Shown: in pieces, positions 33,351 to 42,583 of the stretch | Layout: each line of letters opens with the position of its first letter | Numbering within the stretch: position 1 is the first letter of the stretch | Origin: Chitinophagales bacterium | GTDB taxonomy: Bacteria; Bacteroidota; Bacteroidia; Chitinophagales; Chitinophagaceae | Direction of reading: 5' to 3' | NCBI GenBank assembly: GCA_020636575.1 | Contig: JACJXP010000002.1 | Location: 434,001-498,000, forward strand | Length of the DNA stretch: 64,000 nt | The notes under the pieces: model-generated | What the model was told of the DNA's origin: nothing | The model's database searches: none | Seen by the model: only the letters and a program-made list of their open reading frames with translations | Program-made: the position numbers and the translations under genes

Positions 33351-35140
33351 TCGTCTAATTTTAAAACTGCCAGAAAAGCTTCCTGCGGAACTTCCACATT
33401 ACCTATCTGCCTCATACGTTTCTTACCTTCTTTCTGTTTTTCCAAAAGTTTCCGTTTCCGGCTTATGTCACCACCATAACATTTTGCAGTCACATCTTTC
33501 CGCATGGCAGATATTGTTTCCCTTGCTAGGATCTTGGCGCCAACAGCTGCCTGTATAGCGATCTGGAATTGCTGACGGGGCAATAGTTCTTTTAACTTCT
33601 CACAAAGCTTACGGCCGAAGTCTTGTGCCCTGCTTCGATGGATCAAAGCTGAAAGAGCATCTACTTTATCTCCGTTTAGCAGGATATCCATCTTCACAAT
33701 ATCACTATCCCTGTAACCGATCGGGTGATAATCAAATGAAGCATAACCACGGGTCTGTGATTTCAGTTTATCATAAAAATCAAAAACGATCTCAGTCAAT
33801 GGCATTTCAAATATCAGTTCCACCCTTGTTTGTGTCAGGTAACTCTGATTGGTGAGTATGCCCCGCTTACCCAGGCAAAGGGTCATGATATTACCAATGT
33901 ATTCCGGTTTGGTGATGATCTGCGCTTTAATAAAAGGTTCCTCGATCCTCTCCGTTTTAACCGGGTCAGGAAATTCAGTGGGATTATTAATGACGATCTT
34001 TTCGCCTTTTGTGGTGTAAGCAATAAAGCTTACGTTGGGCACCGTAGTGATCACTGTCTGATCAAATTCCCTTTCCAGTCTTTCCTGGATGATCTCCATG
34101 TGAAGCATACCTAAAAAGCCGCAACGGAATCCAAAACCTAAGGCCTGTGAGGTTTCTAGTTCATAGGTCAGGGAAGCATCATTCAACTGTAGTTTGTCCA
34201 TACAATCCCGCAGTTCCTCAAACTCATCCGTACTTACCGGGTAAATACCGGCAAATACCATTGGTTTTACTTCCTCAAAACCTTTGATCATTTCAGGCTT
34301 GGGGTTACTGGCCAATGTAATGGTGTCACCCACTTTTACTTCCTTGGCTATTTTGATACCTGTAATGATATAACCCACATCGCCACACATTACTTCTTTT
34401 TTCTCGGTCATTTTCAGTTTCAAAATCCCTATCTCGTCCGCTTCATATTCCTGCCCGGTGGAAACAAATTTTACCTTATCTCCTTTTTTAATTGAGCCGT
34501 TCAATATCCTGTAATACACGATGATACCACGGAATGAATTGAAAACACTGTCAAATATCAGGGCTTGCAATGGTGCATCAGGATTACCTTCCGGAGCTGG
34601 GATTTTTTCAACAATTGCCTTCAAAATTTCCTCAACCCCTAAACCTGTACGGCCGCTGGCCAAAAGAATTTCTTCCGGTTTACAGCCTATCAGGTCAATG
34701 ATCTGATCCTTTACTTCATCGATCATTGCCCCGTCCATATCTATCTTATTGATCACCGGAATGATCTCAAGGTCATTATCAATTGCGAGGTATAAGTTGC
34801 TGATTGTCTGCGCCTGGATACCCTGCGTTGCATCCACTAAAAGCAATGCACCTTCGCAGGCGGCCAGGGCTCTGCTCACTTCATAACTAAAATCCACATG
34901 ACCGGGAGTATCGATCAGGTTCAGCGTATAATCCTGCCCATCCGTATGTTTGTAATTGATCTGGATAGCATGGCTCTTAATGGTGATACCCTTTTCTCTT
35001 TCCAGGTCCATATCATCCAATACCTGGTCCTTCATCTCCCTTTCGGTAATGGTATTGGTTGCCTGCAACAGCCTGTCTGCCAGGGTGCTTTTACCGTGGT
35101 CAATATGTGCGATTATACAGAAATTACGGATGTTCTTCAT
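33347..35140 (-). CDS. lepA: Elongation factor 4 (ribosomal back-translocase LepA)
   Basis: A 597-residue translational GTPase. G1 is AHIDHGKST at residues 9-17, with DTPGH and NKID downstream, then the EF-G-like domains II, III and V and the LepA-specific C-terminal domain (from about 490, with GGDISRKRKLLEKQKEGKKRMRQIG). EF4 acts on stalled or misassembled ribosomes. The ATG at 35140 is chosen because the family starts MKNIRNF; an in-frame ATG at 35215 is upstream of the -7 element at 35176-35169 and so unlikely to be transcribed. Converges on mtaB. Confidence 0.98.
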   Translation of the reverse strand: MKNIRNFCIIAHIDHGKSTLADRLLQATNTITEREMKDQVLDDMDLEREKGITIKSHAIQINYKHTDGQDYTLNLIDTPGHVDFSYEVSRALAACEGALLLVDATQGIQAQTISNLYLAIDNDLEIIPVINKIDMDGAMIDEVKDQIIDLIGCKPEEILLASGRTGLGVEEILKAIVEKIPAPEGNPDAPLQALIFDSVFNSFRGIIVYYRILNGSIKKGDKVKFVSTGQEYEADEIGILKLKMTEKKEVMCGDVGYIITGIKIAKEVKVGDTITLASNPKPEMIKGFEEVKPMVFAGIYPVSTDEFEELRDCMDKLQLNDASLTYELETSQALGFGFRCGFLGMLHMEIIQERLEREFDQTVITTVPNVSFIAYTTKGEKIVINNPTEFPDPVKTERIEEPFIKAQIITKPEYIGNIMTLCLGKRGILTNQSYLTQTRVELIFEMPLTEIVFDFYDKLKSQTRGYASFDYHPIGYRDSDIVKMDILLNGDKVDALSALIHRSRAQDFGRKLCEKLKELLPRQQFQIAIQAAVGAKILARETISAMRKDVTAKCYGGDISRKRKLLEKQKEGKKRMRQIGNVEVPQEAFLAVLKLDD

Positions 35141-35168
35141 GTACAGAAACCTCAGATTTTCAAGGCGG

Positions 35169-35176
35169 CAAAGGTA
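35169..35176 (-). promoter_or_regulatory. -7 promoter element of lepA
   Basis: On the minus strand TACCTTTG matches TAnnTTTG, 28 bases before the lepA ATG at 35140. It confirms that start choice. No clear -33 element is seen. Confidence 0.45.
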
Positions 35177-35260
35177 TAGGTTTTGGGTGGTTTTAAGGAA
35201 TTGTATACATAGCATTTAAAATGTTTCGAACCCGGTTAGATTCAGAAAGGAAATAACTCA

Positions 35261-35281
35261 GGAATTGCTATCTTCAATTCC
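35261..35281. repeat. 7-bp inverted repeat upstream of the NTF2-like lipoprotein gene
   Basis: GGAATTG (35261-35267) and CAATTCC (35275-35281) with a 7-base spacer lie 69 bases before the lipoprotein start. It has no U-run. It may be a regulator site; chance is possible at this length. Confidence 0.25.
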
Positions 35282-35349
35282 CCTTTAAAAACATCACCGT
35301 CACTTCATTTCAGTCCGCTATTATTAGATTATAAACCAAACAATCAATC

Positions 35350-35892
35350 ATGAAAAAAGTATTTCTAATTTTCGGTACCGCCATTTTATTTATTGCCTGT
35401 AATGATAAAAAAGAGGCAGACGGCACCGCATCTGAAAAAGATGCAACCAGCACAGAACAGATCAATTATGCCTATACCCCAAGTAACCACCCTCCTGATA
35501 ACTGGGATATAGGCGATATGAAAAATGTAGCTATCGTACTCAATTCTTTAAAAGCCTGGGAAGAAGGAAATGTTGACGAATGCCTTACGGCTTTTGCCGA
35601 CAGCGTAAGGTGGACGGCAGATGCCATGGACAAAAAAATGTCAAAGGCAGAACTCCGTGATTTCTTTAATGAATATCGCCCCAACCTTTCATCCGTGAAG
35701 ATTGTTATGGATGATTATGAGTCAGTGATCTCTAAGGATAAAAAAGATGAATGGGTGAGTATGTGGTACAAAGAGATCACTACTGATAAAGATGGCAAAA
35801 CAGATTCTCTTTATTATATGGATGATGCAAAGATTGAGAACGGAAAGATTGTACTGATTGATTCAAAGCACAGAAGGTTCCCAGCCGAATAA
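35350..35892 (+). CDS. Lipoprotein with SnoaL/NTF2-like domain
   Basis: A 180-residue lipoprotein (lipobox FIAC, Cys17). Residues about 55-178 have the cone-shaped SnoaL/NTF2-like pattern: helix VLNSLKAWEEGNVDECLTAFADSVRW, then a strand pair, and a closing ...DSLYYMDDAKIENGKIVLID. This fold serves many small-molecule isomerases, but no catalytic residues can be assigned here, so it is best taken as a binding protein of unknown ligand. Monocistronic with a strong terminator after it. Confidence 0.7.
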   Translation: MKKVFLIFGTAILFIACNDKKEADGTASEKDATSTEQINYAYTPSNHPPDNWDIGDMKNVAIVLNSLKAWEEGNVDECLTAFADSVRWTADAMDKKMSKAELRDFFNEYRPNLSSVKIVMDDYESVISKDKKDEWVSMWYKEITTDKDGKTDSLYYMDDAKIENGKIVLIDSKHRRFPAE

Positions 35893-35909
35893 AAAGAAAT
35901 AGGTAATGG

Positions 35910-35941
35910 CTCCCGGCAACATCTTAGCCGGGAGTTTTTTT
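35910..35941 (+). terminator. Rho-independent terminator
   Basis: CTCCCGGC (35910-35917) pairs with GCCGGGAG (35927-35934) across a 9-base loop and is followed by seven T. Confidence 0.85.
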
Positions 35942-36107
35942 ATACCTGGCTATTTCCCGATCCGACTCAAGTAATAAATAGTATACTATAGTCACAGTCT
36001 TCCCGCCTGTAATATTTTTTTCATATCTTAACCCCACAGGATGTATTCAATACTTCCTATATTCTTTGTACCATTTCGTATTGGTTAATCAGATAAATAT
36101 TTAAGTA

Positions 36108-37049
36108 ATGTTCAACTTTTTATTCCAACGGAACAGATTATTATTTTTCATATCCTTGTCTTTACTGGCAGCCTGTAACACCACAGATAAATCATCCATG
36201 GAAATTGAGATCCCCGCAAACAGCATCCGGATCACCACCCAGGCGATGGATTTTCAAATGCCAGATTCTATTCCTTCCGGCTGGAATACATTTTACTATG
36301 CTAACAATTCAGGAGAAACGCATTTTTTTGTGTTAGAAAAATATCCTGAAGGAAAAACGATCGCTGATGGTGAAAAAGAGGTGCTTCCGGTATTCCAGGA
36401 AGGCATGAATTATATCAATGCTTCAAAAATGGATTCTGCCATGGCCGCTTTCGGTAAGTTACCAGAGTGGTTCAGCAAAGTAGTATTCATGGGAGGCAGC
36501 GGGCTGGTATCGCCCGGCATGACATCCCTCACAACATTAAACCTGGACCCAGGTTATTATGTAGCAGAATGCTATGTGAAAGCATCAAACGGTGTATTTC
36601 ATTCAGTAATGGGTATGGTTAAAGCTGTGGTGGTTACCGAAACTTCTTCCGGAAATCCCTTACCTAAGTCTGATTTTCAGATAAGCATTTCAGCAGAGAA
36701 AGGGATTAGCATCCCTGATACGATACAAGAGGGAGTAAAAACGATAGCTACATATTTTGAAGATCAAAAAGTACATGAAAACTTTGTTGGCCATGATATT
36801 CACCTTGTGCAACTGAGCGACAGCAGCGATATTGATGAACTGGAAAAATGGATGAACTGGGCAGAACCTGAAGGTTTAAAAACCCCGGCCCCAAAGGGAG
36901 TCACATTCCTCGGTGGCATGAATGACCTGCCGGCTGGCGCTATCGGTTACTTTACCGTTGCCTTTAAACCGGGTAAATATGCTTTTATCGCCGAAGTACC
37001 TAATTCACTTAGTAAAAGAATGTTGAAGCAATTTGAAATAAAAGAATAA
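36108..37049 (+). CDS. Lipoprotein with two related cupredoxin-like halves
   Basis: A 313-residue lipoprotein (lipobox LAAC). Two halves look alike: SIRITTQAMDFQMPDSIPSG ... PGYYVAECYV (about 30-165) and DFQISISAEKGISIPDTIQEG ... PGKYAFIAEVP (about 190-300). Each has an opening beta segment with a [IS]PD.I..G turn, a His-containing middle (ETHFF; GHDIHLVQL), a Gly-Gly loop (MGGSG; LGGMN) and a closing PG.Y strand. That layout resembles cupredoxin-type beta-sandwiches, but a full Cys-His-Met copper site is not apparent, so metal binding is unproven. A methyltransferase gene follows after 55 bases. Confidence 0.6.
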   Translation: MFNFLFQRNRLLFFISLSLLAACNTTDKSSMEIEIPANSIRITTQAMDFQMPDSIPSGWNTFYYANNSGETHFFVLEKYPEGKTIADGEKEVLPVFQEGMNYINASKMDSAMAAFGKLPEWFSKVVFMGGSGLVSPGMTSLTTLNLDPGYYVAECYVKASNGVFHSVMGMVKAVVVTETSSGNPLPKSDFQISISAEKGISIPDTIQEGVKTIATYFEDQKVHENFVGHDIHLVQLSDSSDIDELEKWMNWAEPEGLKTPAPKGVTFLGGMNDLPAGAIGYFTVAFKPGKYAFIAEVPNSLSKRMLKQFEIKE

Positions 37050-37104
37050 ATAGCTCAAACTAAATCCCGGTCTTGTTATAATTTACTTACTCTAAAAATC
37101 GAAA

Positions 37105-37953
37105 ATGGAAAAGCAATTAGAGCTGATCCGTGATCAACAAAAAGAATCCTGGAACATTTTTTCTGCAGGTTGGAAAAAATGGGATCATTTGACAATGGGA
37201 TTCATGAAAGAACTGGGAGAAGAGATACTCAACTATCTGCAACCGGGAGGTAATCAACAAATTCTTGATATAGCGGGAGGCACAGGTGAACCAGGTCTTT
37301 CCATTGCTAAAAAATTAAACGGTGGCAAGGTACTCATTACAGATATTGCCGACCACATGCTGGATGTGGCAAAAGAAAAAGCAGAAGGAAATAATATTCT
37401 GAATGTTGAATTTATGGTTTGCGATGCCTGCGAACTCCCTTTTGATGATAATAGTTTTGACGCTGTTAGCTGCCGCTTTGGCTTTATGTTCTTTCCGGAT
37501 ATGCAAATGGCCGCTAATGAGATCTATAGAGTTCTAAAGCCGGAAGGCCGTTTTGCCGCAACAGTATGGAATATTCCGGAAAAAAATTTCTGGGTAACCG
37601 CCACTATGGGAACCATCATGAGAAATATGAATATCACGCCTCCTCCACCAGATACTCCGGGGATGTTCCGCTGTGCCAAACCGGGCAGAATGAAAGAGAT
37701 CATCAATAAGTCAGAGTTCAGGGACTACAATGAAAAAGAAGTTTCCTTGACTATGAATGCCGGCACAGCTGAAAACTATTGGAATTTTATGACCGAGGTT
37801 GGCGCTCCTATTGTTGCGGCATTAAGCCAGGCCGATGACCAAATGATCGCCAAAATAAAGGCTGAGGTATTTGATCAAGTTCATCAAAAATTCCCCGATG
37901 ATAATCTCGCATTAGATGCAAGTGCTTTGGTTTTAACTGCCAAAAAACAATAA
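37105..37953 (+). CDS. Class I SAM-dependent methyltransferase (UbiE/type 11-like)
   Basis: A 282-residue methyltransferase. Motif I is ILDIAGGTGEPGLSIA (about 52-67), the acidic end of strand 2 is VLITDIADHML, and motif II/III follow in DACELPFDDNSFDAVSCRFGFMF and VLKPEGRFAATVW. This pattern belongs to the UbiE/MenG-like small-molecule methyltransferases, but the C-terminal half differs, so a menaquinone role is not claimed. A GNAT acetyltransferase gene starts 28 bases downstream and is probably cotranscribed. No signal peptide. Confidence 0.82.
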   Translation: MEKQLELIRDQQKESWNIFSAGWKKWDHLTMGFMKELGEEILNYLQPGGNQQILDIAGGTGEPGLSIAKKLNGGKVLITDIADHMLDVAKEKAEGNNILNVEFMVCDACELPFDDNSFDAVSCRFGFMFFPDMQMAANEIYRVLKPEGRFAATVWNIPEKNFWVTATMGTIMRNMNITPPPPDTPGMFRCAKPGRMKEIINKSEFRDYNEKEVSLTMNAGTAENYWNFMTEVGAPIVAALSQADDQMIAKIKAEVFDQVHQKFPDDNLALDASALVLTAKKQ

Positions 37954-37981
37954 ATCAGCTGCTTTATAGTATTGTTGCAGA

Positions 37982-38491
37982 ATGCACATTCGTCCTGCCG
38001 ATAAAAATGATATACCCGGTCTGTTAAAGATCATCAACGCTGCTTACCGGGGCGAAGCTTCCCGCAAAGGCTGGACAACGGAAGCAGATTTTATAAAAGG
38101 AGATATCCGAACAGATGAAGAGGATCTCGACAACCTTTTGACTGCCCCAGGCAATTTGATCTTGAAATATTGCAATGACAGTAATAAAATCGAAGGCTGC
38201 GTTTTCTTACAACTAAGATTCGACGGAATGTATTTCGGGATGCTTAGCGTAAACCCGGATCTGCAGGCCAGGGGTATTGGCAGGCAGTTGATGCAGGCAG
38301 CTGAAACAATAGCAAAACAAAGAAAATGTACAAGAATGTATATGCGGGTAATTTCCGGGAGAACTGAATTGATAGGTTGGTATAAAAGACTAGGCTACCA
38401 CCCCACCGGCGAAACACAACCCTTTCCCGAAGGACGTTTTGGTATCCCCAACAAGCCCCTTGAGTTTATTGTAATGGAAAAGATTTTTTGA
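37982..38491 (+). CDS. GNAT-family N-acetyltransferase
   Basis: A 169-residue acetyltransferase. The acetyl-CoA pyrophosphate loop is LSVNPDLQARGIGRQLMQAAE (Q/RxxGxG/A type), followed by MYMRVISGRTELIGWYKRLGYHPTGE, the usual end of the GNAT core. The N-terminal IRPADKNDIPGLLKIINAAYRGEASRKGW is typical of uncharacterised members acting on small molecules. Follows the methyltransferase by 28 bases. Substrate unknown. Confidence 0.85.
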   Translation: MHIRPADKNDIPGLLKIINAAYRGEASRKGWTTEADFIKGDIRTDEEDLDNLLTAPGNLILKYCNDSNKIEGCVFLQLRFDGMYFGMLSVNPDLQARGIGRQLMQAAETIAKQRKCTRMYMRVISGRTELIGWYKRLGYHPTGETQPFPEGRFGIPNKPLEFIVMEKIF

Positions 38492-38584
38492 TATTGCAAT
38501 ACTGTTTAATGTGATAAATATTTTACCGCTTAATTGTAGCTGAATACTGATTCTTCATTAATTTGAAATTCTAAAAACGCAACC

Positions 38585-41029
38585 ATGCTTTTCAAAAAAT
38601 TCATTGCATTTGTAATAGTAATTGCTTTCTCCCTAACGATCCACTCTCAGGACAATACAGGCTATACTTTGCCTCCAAAAGATATTACTGATATGCTTTT
38701 GGCAGAATCATCACCCCTTGTTTCAGTAAATGATAAAGGAGACTGGATGCTGATGATGCAAAGAAGCAGCTATCCCTCAGTTGAAGAACTGGCACAGCCA
38801 GAATTGCGGATAGCAGGGCTCCGTATCAACCCGGCTAATTATTCCCGTAGCCGCCAGAGTTTCATGAATGATATCTGGCTCAAGAATATTGGCACCGGAA
38901 AAGAAATGAAAATAACAGGTCTGCCTTCTCCCTTGTTTGCCGGTAGTATCAGTTGGAGCCCCGACGATAAAAAAATTGCATTAACACATACCACTAATAA
39001 CCGGGTGGATATTTATGTGGTGGATGTGGCAACTCAAAAAGCAGCCAAAGTGAACAAGTCAGCTGTAAATGCCGTGATGCAATCGCTGACCTGGTTTGAT
39101 AATAATACACTACTTTATTTTATAGCTACCAAACCGGTAACTACAGCACCCACCAAACCATTGATGCCTAAGGGTCCGGCTGTTCAGGAAAACTATGGCA
39201 AAGCATCTCCCCGGCCCACTTACCAGGATCTTATCAAGACACCTTTTGATGAACAGCTTTTTGAATTCTTTGCCACTTCGCAACTTGTAAAAAATACCAA
39301 TGGGGTGGAAACCAAGATCGGGCAGCCCGCTATTTATAAAAGTCTCAGTGTTTCCCCCGACAAAAAATTTCTTCTTATCGGAAAGATCAAAAAACCTTTT
39401 TCTTACACAGTTCCTGCATTCGGATTTCCCTCTGTTATGATGATAACTGATCTAAATGGAAAACTGGTAAAGGAATTAGCAACGCTGCCAAGTTCTGAAA
39501 CAAGTCCAGGCGGGTATGACAATGTTCAAAATGTAGCCAGGAGTTTTGACTGGAGAGATGATGAACCTGCTACAATAACATGGTGTATGCCTCTTGATAG
39601 CGGTTTGATCAAAAAAGAAGTTGAATATCACGATGCTATCTATGCACAATCGGCCCCATTCACAGCACAGCCTAAGTTGTTATTCAAAACAAAGATGAGG
39701 TATTTTGGTACCACCTGGGGAAATGAACAACTGGCTATTGTATCCGAAGGGCTCAGAAGTAAACAACTCATGCAGTTAGACCGTTTTAATTCGGTAACCG
39801 AAGACCTGGAAGCACTAATAACAAGAAACACTACGGATGCTTATGGAAGTCCCGGAAGCCCGGTAACAGCTCCTAATAAATACGGTAAAAATGTATTGGT
39901 GATCACTGACAACAACAGTAAGATACTTTTCAACAACACAACCGGCAGTTCGCCCAAAGGCGATCTTCCTTTTCTAACTTCTTATAATGTACATACAAAA
40001 CAAACGGAAACAATATGGCGCTGTAATGAAGGATGGTATGAAATGATCGTTAAAGTGCTTGACCCTGTAAAATTAAGTGTGATCACCCGGAAAGAAAGTG
40101 AGAATGAAGTACCGAATTACTGGCTCAAAAATTTTAGACTTCGTATTGCAGACAGAAAATTAACAGATTTCAGCAACCCTTACCCGCAACTGGAAGGAGT
40201 ATCAAAAGAAAAAATTAAATATAAAAGAGCTGATGGTGTTGACCTGACCGGTGATCTCTATCTGCCCAAAGGTTATAACAAAGACAGGGATGGAAAACTA
40301 CCGGTATTTATCTGGGCTTATCCCCGTGAGTTTAACTCTGCAGCAGATGCTGCACAGGTAAGAGGAAGTGAACACCGTTTCACTCTGATCAATTGGGGCT
40401 CTCCTATATTCTATGTCACACAAGGCTATGCTGTTCTGAATAATGCTGAAATGCCAATAGTGGCAACCGCCAGTGATAAAAAACCAAATGATGACTTTGT
40501 GGAACAACTTACATTAAATGCCGAAGCAGCAATCAATGTTTTAGATTCATTGGGTGTGGGTGACAGAAACCGGGTAGCTGTAGGAGGACACAGTTATGGC
40601 GCTTTTATGACAGCTAACCTGTTGGCACATACTAATCTTTTTAAAGCTGGTATTGCCAGAAGCGGTGCATACAACCGGTCATTGACTCCATTTGGATTTC
40701 AAAATGAGGACAGAACCTACTGGCAGGCACAGCAGCTTTATACCGAGATGAGTCCTTTTACCTACGCTGACAAAATAAAAACACCTTTATTGTTGGTACA
40801 TGGTGATATGGATAATAATACCGGTACTTATCCCATACAAAGTGAAAGAATGTTCAGCGCCATAAAAGGACATGGTGGCACTGTCAAATATATCAGTCTT
40901 CCCTACGAAAGTCATGGATACCAAGGCAAGGAAAATATTTTACATATGCTGAATGAACAGTTTCAATGGTTGGAGAAATATGTAAAGAATGCACCGGCTG
41001 CTAAAAAGGAAGGCAAAAAAAGTTTTTAG
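38585..41029 (+). CDS. S9-family serine peptidase related to plant chloroplast glutamyl endopeptidase
   Basis: An 814-residue exported prolyl-oligopeptidase-type enzyme. Signal peptide 1-21, a beta-propeller of about 500 residues, then an alpha/beta-hydrolase domain with triad Ser670 (GHSYGA), Asp743 (HGDMD) and His777 (YESHGY). Segments such as SVEELAQPELRIAGLRI, GIARSGAYNRSLTPFGFQNE and HGDMDNNTGTYP closely follow the plant glutamyl endopeptidase (cGEP) subgroup as I remember it, rather than dipeptidyl peptidase IV. It should cleave peptides in the periplasm, possibly after Glu (inference from the subgroup). A GNAT gene starts 5 bases after its stop codon. Confidence 0.88.
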   Translation: MLFKKFIAFVIVIAFSLTIHSQDNTGYTLPPKDITDMLLAESSPLVSVNDKGDWMLMMQRSSYPSVEELAQPELRIAGLRINPANYSRSRQSFMNDIWLKNIGTGKEMKITGLPSPLFAGSISWSPDDKKIALTHTTNNRVDIYVVDVATQKAAKVNKSAVNAVMQSLTWFDNNTLLYFIATKPVTTAPTKPLMPKGPAVQENYGKASPRPTYQDLIKTPFDEQLFEFFATSQLVKNTNGVETKIGQPAIYKSLSVSPDKKFLLIGKIKKPFSYTVPAFGFPSVMMITDLNGKLVKELATLPSSETSPGGYDNVQNVARSFDWRDDEPATITWCMPLDSGLIKKEVEYHDAIYAQSAPFTAQPKLLFKTKMRYFGTTWGNEQLAIVSEGLRSKQLMQLDRFNSVTEDLEALITRNTTDAYGSPGSPVTAPNKYGKNVLVITDNNSKILFNNTTGSSPKGDLPFLTSYNVHTKQTETIWRCNEGWYEMIVKVLDPVKLSVITRKESENEVPNYWLKNFRLRIADRKLTDFSNPYPQLEGVSKEKIKYKRADGVDLTGDLYLPKGYNKDRDGKLPVFIWAYPREFNSAADAAQVRGSEHRFTLINWGSPIFYVTQGYAVLNNAEMPIVATASDKKPNDDFVEQLTLNAEAAINVLDSLGVGDRNRVAVGGHSYGAFMTANLLAHTNLFKAGIARSGAYNRSLTPFGFQNEDRTYWQAQQLYTEMSPFTYADKIKTPLLLVHGDMDNNTGTYPIQSERMFSAIKGHGGTVKYISLPYESHGYQGKENILHMLNEQFQWLEKYVKNAPAAKKEGKKSF

Positions 41030-41034
41030 GCATA

Positions 41035-41532
41035 ATGGAATTTATTCTTCGAAAATGGGAAGTTGATGACCTGGATAGCCTGGTGGAATATGCCAATAAT
41101 TATAAGATCGCAAAGAACCTGATGAATGTATTTCCCCATCCTTATACTGCAGAGGATGGGATCAGGTTCATCGAAACAAATAGCAGGCAGGAACCTGTAC
41201 AGGTGTTTGCAATTACGATCAATAATAAAGCCTGTGGCGCCATTGGTATTTTTCCCCAATATGATATCATGTGTAAAAATGCAGAGCTGGGTTATTGGCT
41301 CGCAGAACCTTATTGGGGAAATGGGATTATCACAAAGGCTATAGAACAAATGGTGGAATATGCTTTCAATACATGGAACATCAACAGGGTATATGCCCGG
41401 CCGTTTGGATCAAATATTGCCTCTCAAAAGGCTTTGGAAAAAGCAGGCTTTAAGCTGGAAGCTAAAATGGAAAAAACCATTTTCAAATTTGGAGAATATG
41501 AGGATGAATACATTTATGCCATAAGAAAGTAA
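41035..41532 (+). CDS. RimJ/RimL-like GNAT N-acetyltransferase
   Basis: A 165-residue acetyltransferase of the RimJ/RimL branch. It has LRKWEVDDLDSLVEYANNYKIAKNLMNVFPHPYT at the N-terminus, AELGYWLAEPYWGNGIITKAI as the acetyl-CoA loop region and VYARPFGSNIASQKALEKAGFKLE at the end, all typical. These enzymes modify protein N-termini or small molecules. The gene starts 5 bases after the S9 peptidase gene, so the two are likely cotranscribed; an effect on peptide N-termini would fit but is speculative. Confidence 0.87.
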   Translation: MEFILRKWEVDDLDSLVEYANNYKIAKNLMNVFPHPYTAEDGIRFIETNSRQEPVQVFAITINNKACGAIGIFPQYDIMCKNAELGYWLAEPYWGNGIITKAIEQMVEYAFNTWNINRVYARPFGSNIASQKALEKAGFKLEAKMEKTIFKFGEYEDEYIYAIRK

Positions 41533-41642
41533 CAAAAATTAATGCTGAAACAACCGTATCCGCATCTTATACGTCATTTGCCCTGAAGAATGATTTACTT
41601 TATCTTAGGGGTTAAAACTCATTTGTTAAATTAATAGTTACT

Positions 41643-42557
41643 ATGCGGAAAATGCTTTTGCCATTTGCGATCCTGGTTATGCTCAGTTCAACAGCACAAC
41701 CTCCGCAGTTTGCACAATACACCATTGAAAATATACCACTTCCGGCCCGGCTTAACGACCAGGTATGTATCTCTGGTATGAACTATATGAACGGGAAGCT
41801 TTACCTCGCATCAGAAAGATGCCCGGTAGTATTTGAAACAGACCCCGTTTCAGGTAACCTGATAAAAGAGATCTCATTCCAGGTGCCCCAGGATTTTGAA
41901 ATGGAAGGAATGACCTCGTATCGTAACAAACTCTACCTGGTAACAGAAGATGTGGCAGCATTATATGAATTGGACGCAACTAACGGGAATATTAAAGCTA
42001 TAGAAACCTCTATTCCTCTTCCACCAAAATCAAAGCATGGCGATGGCATGGAAGGCATAGCAGCTAACGACAAAAATCAAAAGTTTTACCTGTTAAGAGA
42101 GAGAAACGAAGAAAGAACCCAAACAGAGTTATATACTTTTGCCATTAACCATTCCGGTACAGATCAAAATTTAAACCTCATATACGAATCCAAAATTGAG
42201 ATACCGCTTGACAATCCTCAATGGCGTTTTTCTGACATATGTTATGATCCTGTAAATAACCAGTTGCTTTGCCTTAAATCCTTTTCAAAAGGGAAACTAC
42301 GCCGCCAATACCTGGAAGCTATTGATATTGATGCAAATGGTCAGCTTAAAGAAGATACCCGCAGAAATATTCCTGTTACCCGATTCTCAGAAATATCAAA
42401 CGAGTATAAGGACCAGGATTATAGTATGAACCTGGAAGGTATCACTCTTGATGAAAAGGGAAATATTTTTATTGTGAGTGACAATACTTCCGGAAAAGCA
42501 TTGTGTGACAAGCCTGCCAAAGAAAAGACGATACTTCTGGAGCTTAAAAAACAATAG
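41643..42557 (+). CDS. Exported beta-propeller, SdiA-regulated / phytase-esterase-like
   Basis: A 304-residue protein with signal peptide (1-18) and a propeller built of strand-turn units: VCISGMNYMNGKLYLASE, FEMEGMTSYRNKLYLVTED, GDGMEGIAANDKNQKFYLLRERNE and MNLEGITLDEKGNIFIVSDN. The repeated EG[MI] plus acidic loop pattern matches the SdiA-regulated and 'esterase-like activity of phytase' families, which bind calcium or phosphate esters. No phytase active site can be assigned with confidence. It is followed after 26 bases by a membrane protein gene. Confidence 0.65.
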   Translation: MRKMLLPFAILVMLSSTAQPPQFAQYTIENIPLPARLNDQVCISGMNYMNGKLYLASERCPVVFETDPVSGNLIKEISFQVPQDFEMEGMTSYRNKLYLVTEDVAALYELDATNGNIKAIETSIPLPPKSKHGDGMEGIAANDKNQKFYLLRERNEERTQTELYTFAINHSGTDQNLNLIYESKIEIPLDNPQWRFSDICYDPVNNQLLCLKSFSKGKLRRQYLEAIDIDANGQLKEDTRRNIPVTRFSEISNEYKDQDYSMNLEGITLDEKGNIFIVSDNTSGKALCDKPAKEKTILLELKKQ

Positions 42558-42583
42558 TTAACATACTAATCCTGTTTCCCAAA

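Noticed and set aside
38585..41029. Calling the S9 enzyme dipeptidyl peptidase IV
   Set aside because: The residues around Ser670 and the NED...W segment fit the glutamyl endopeptidase subgroup, and the DPP4 double-Glu motif was not seen.
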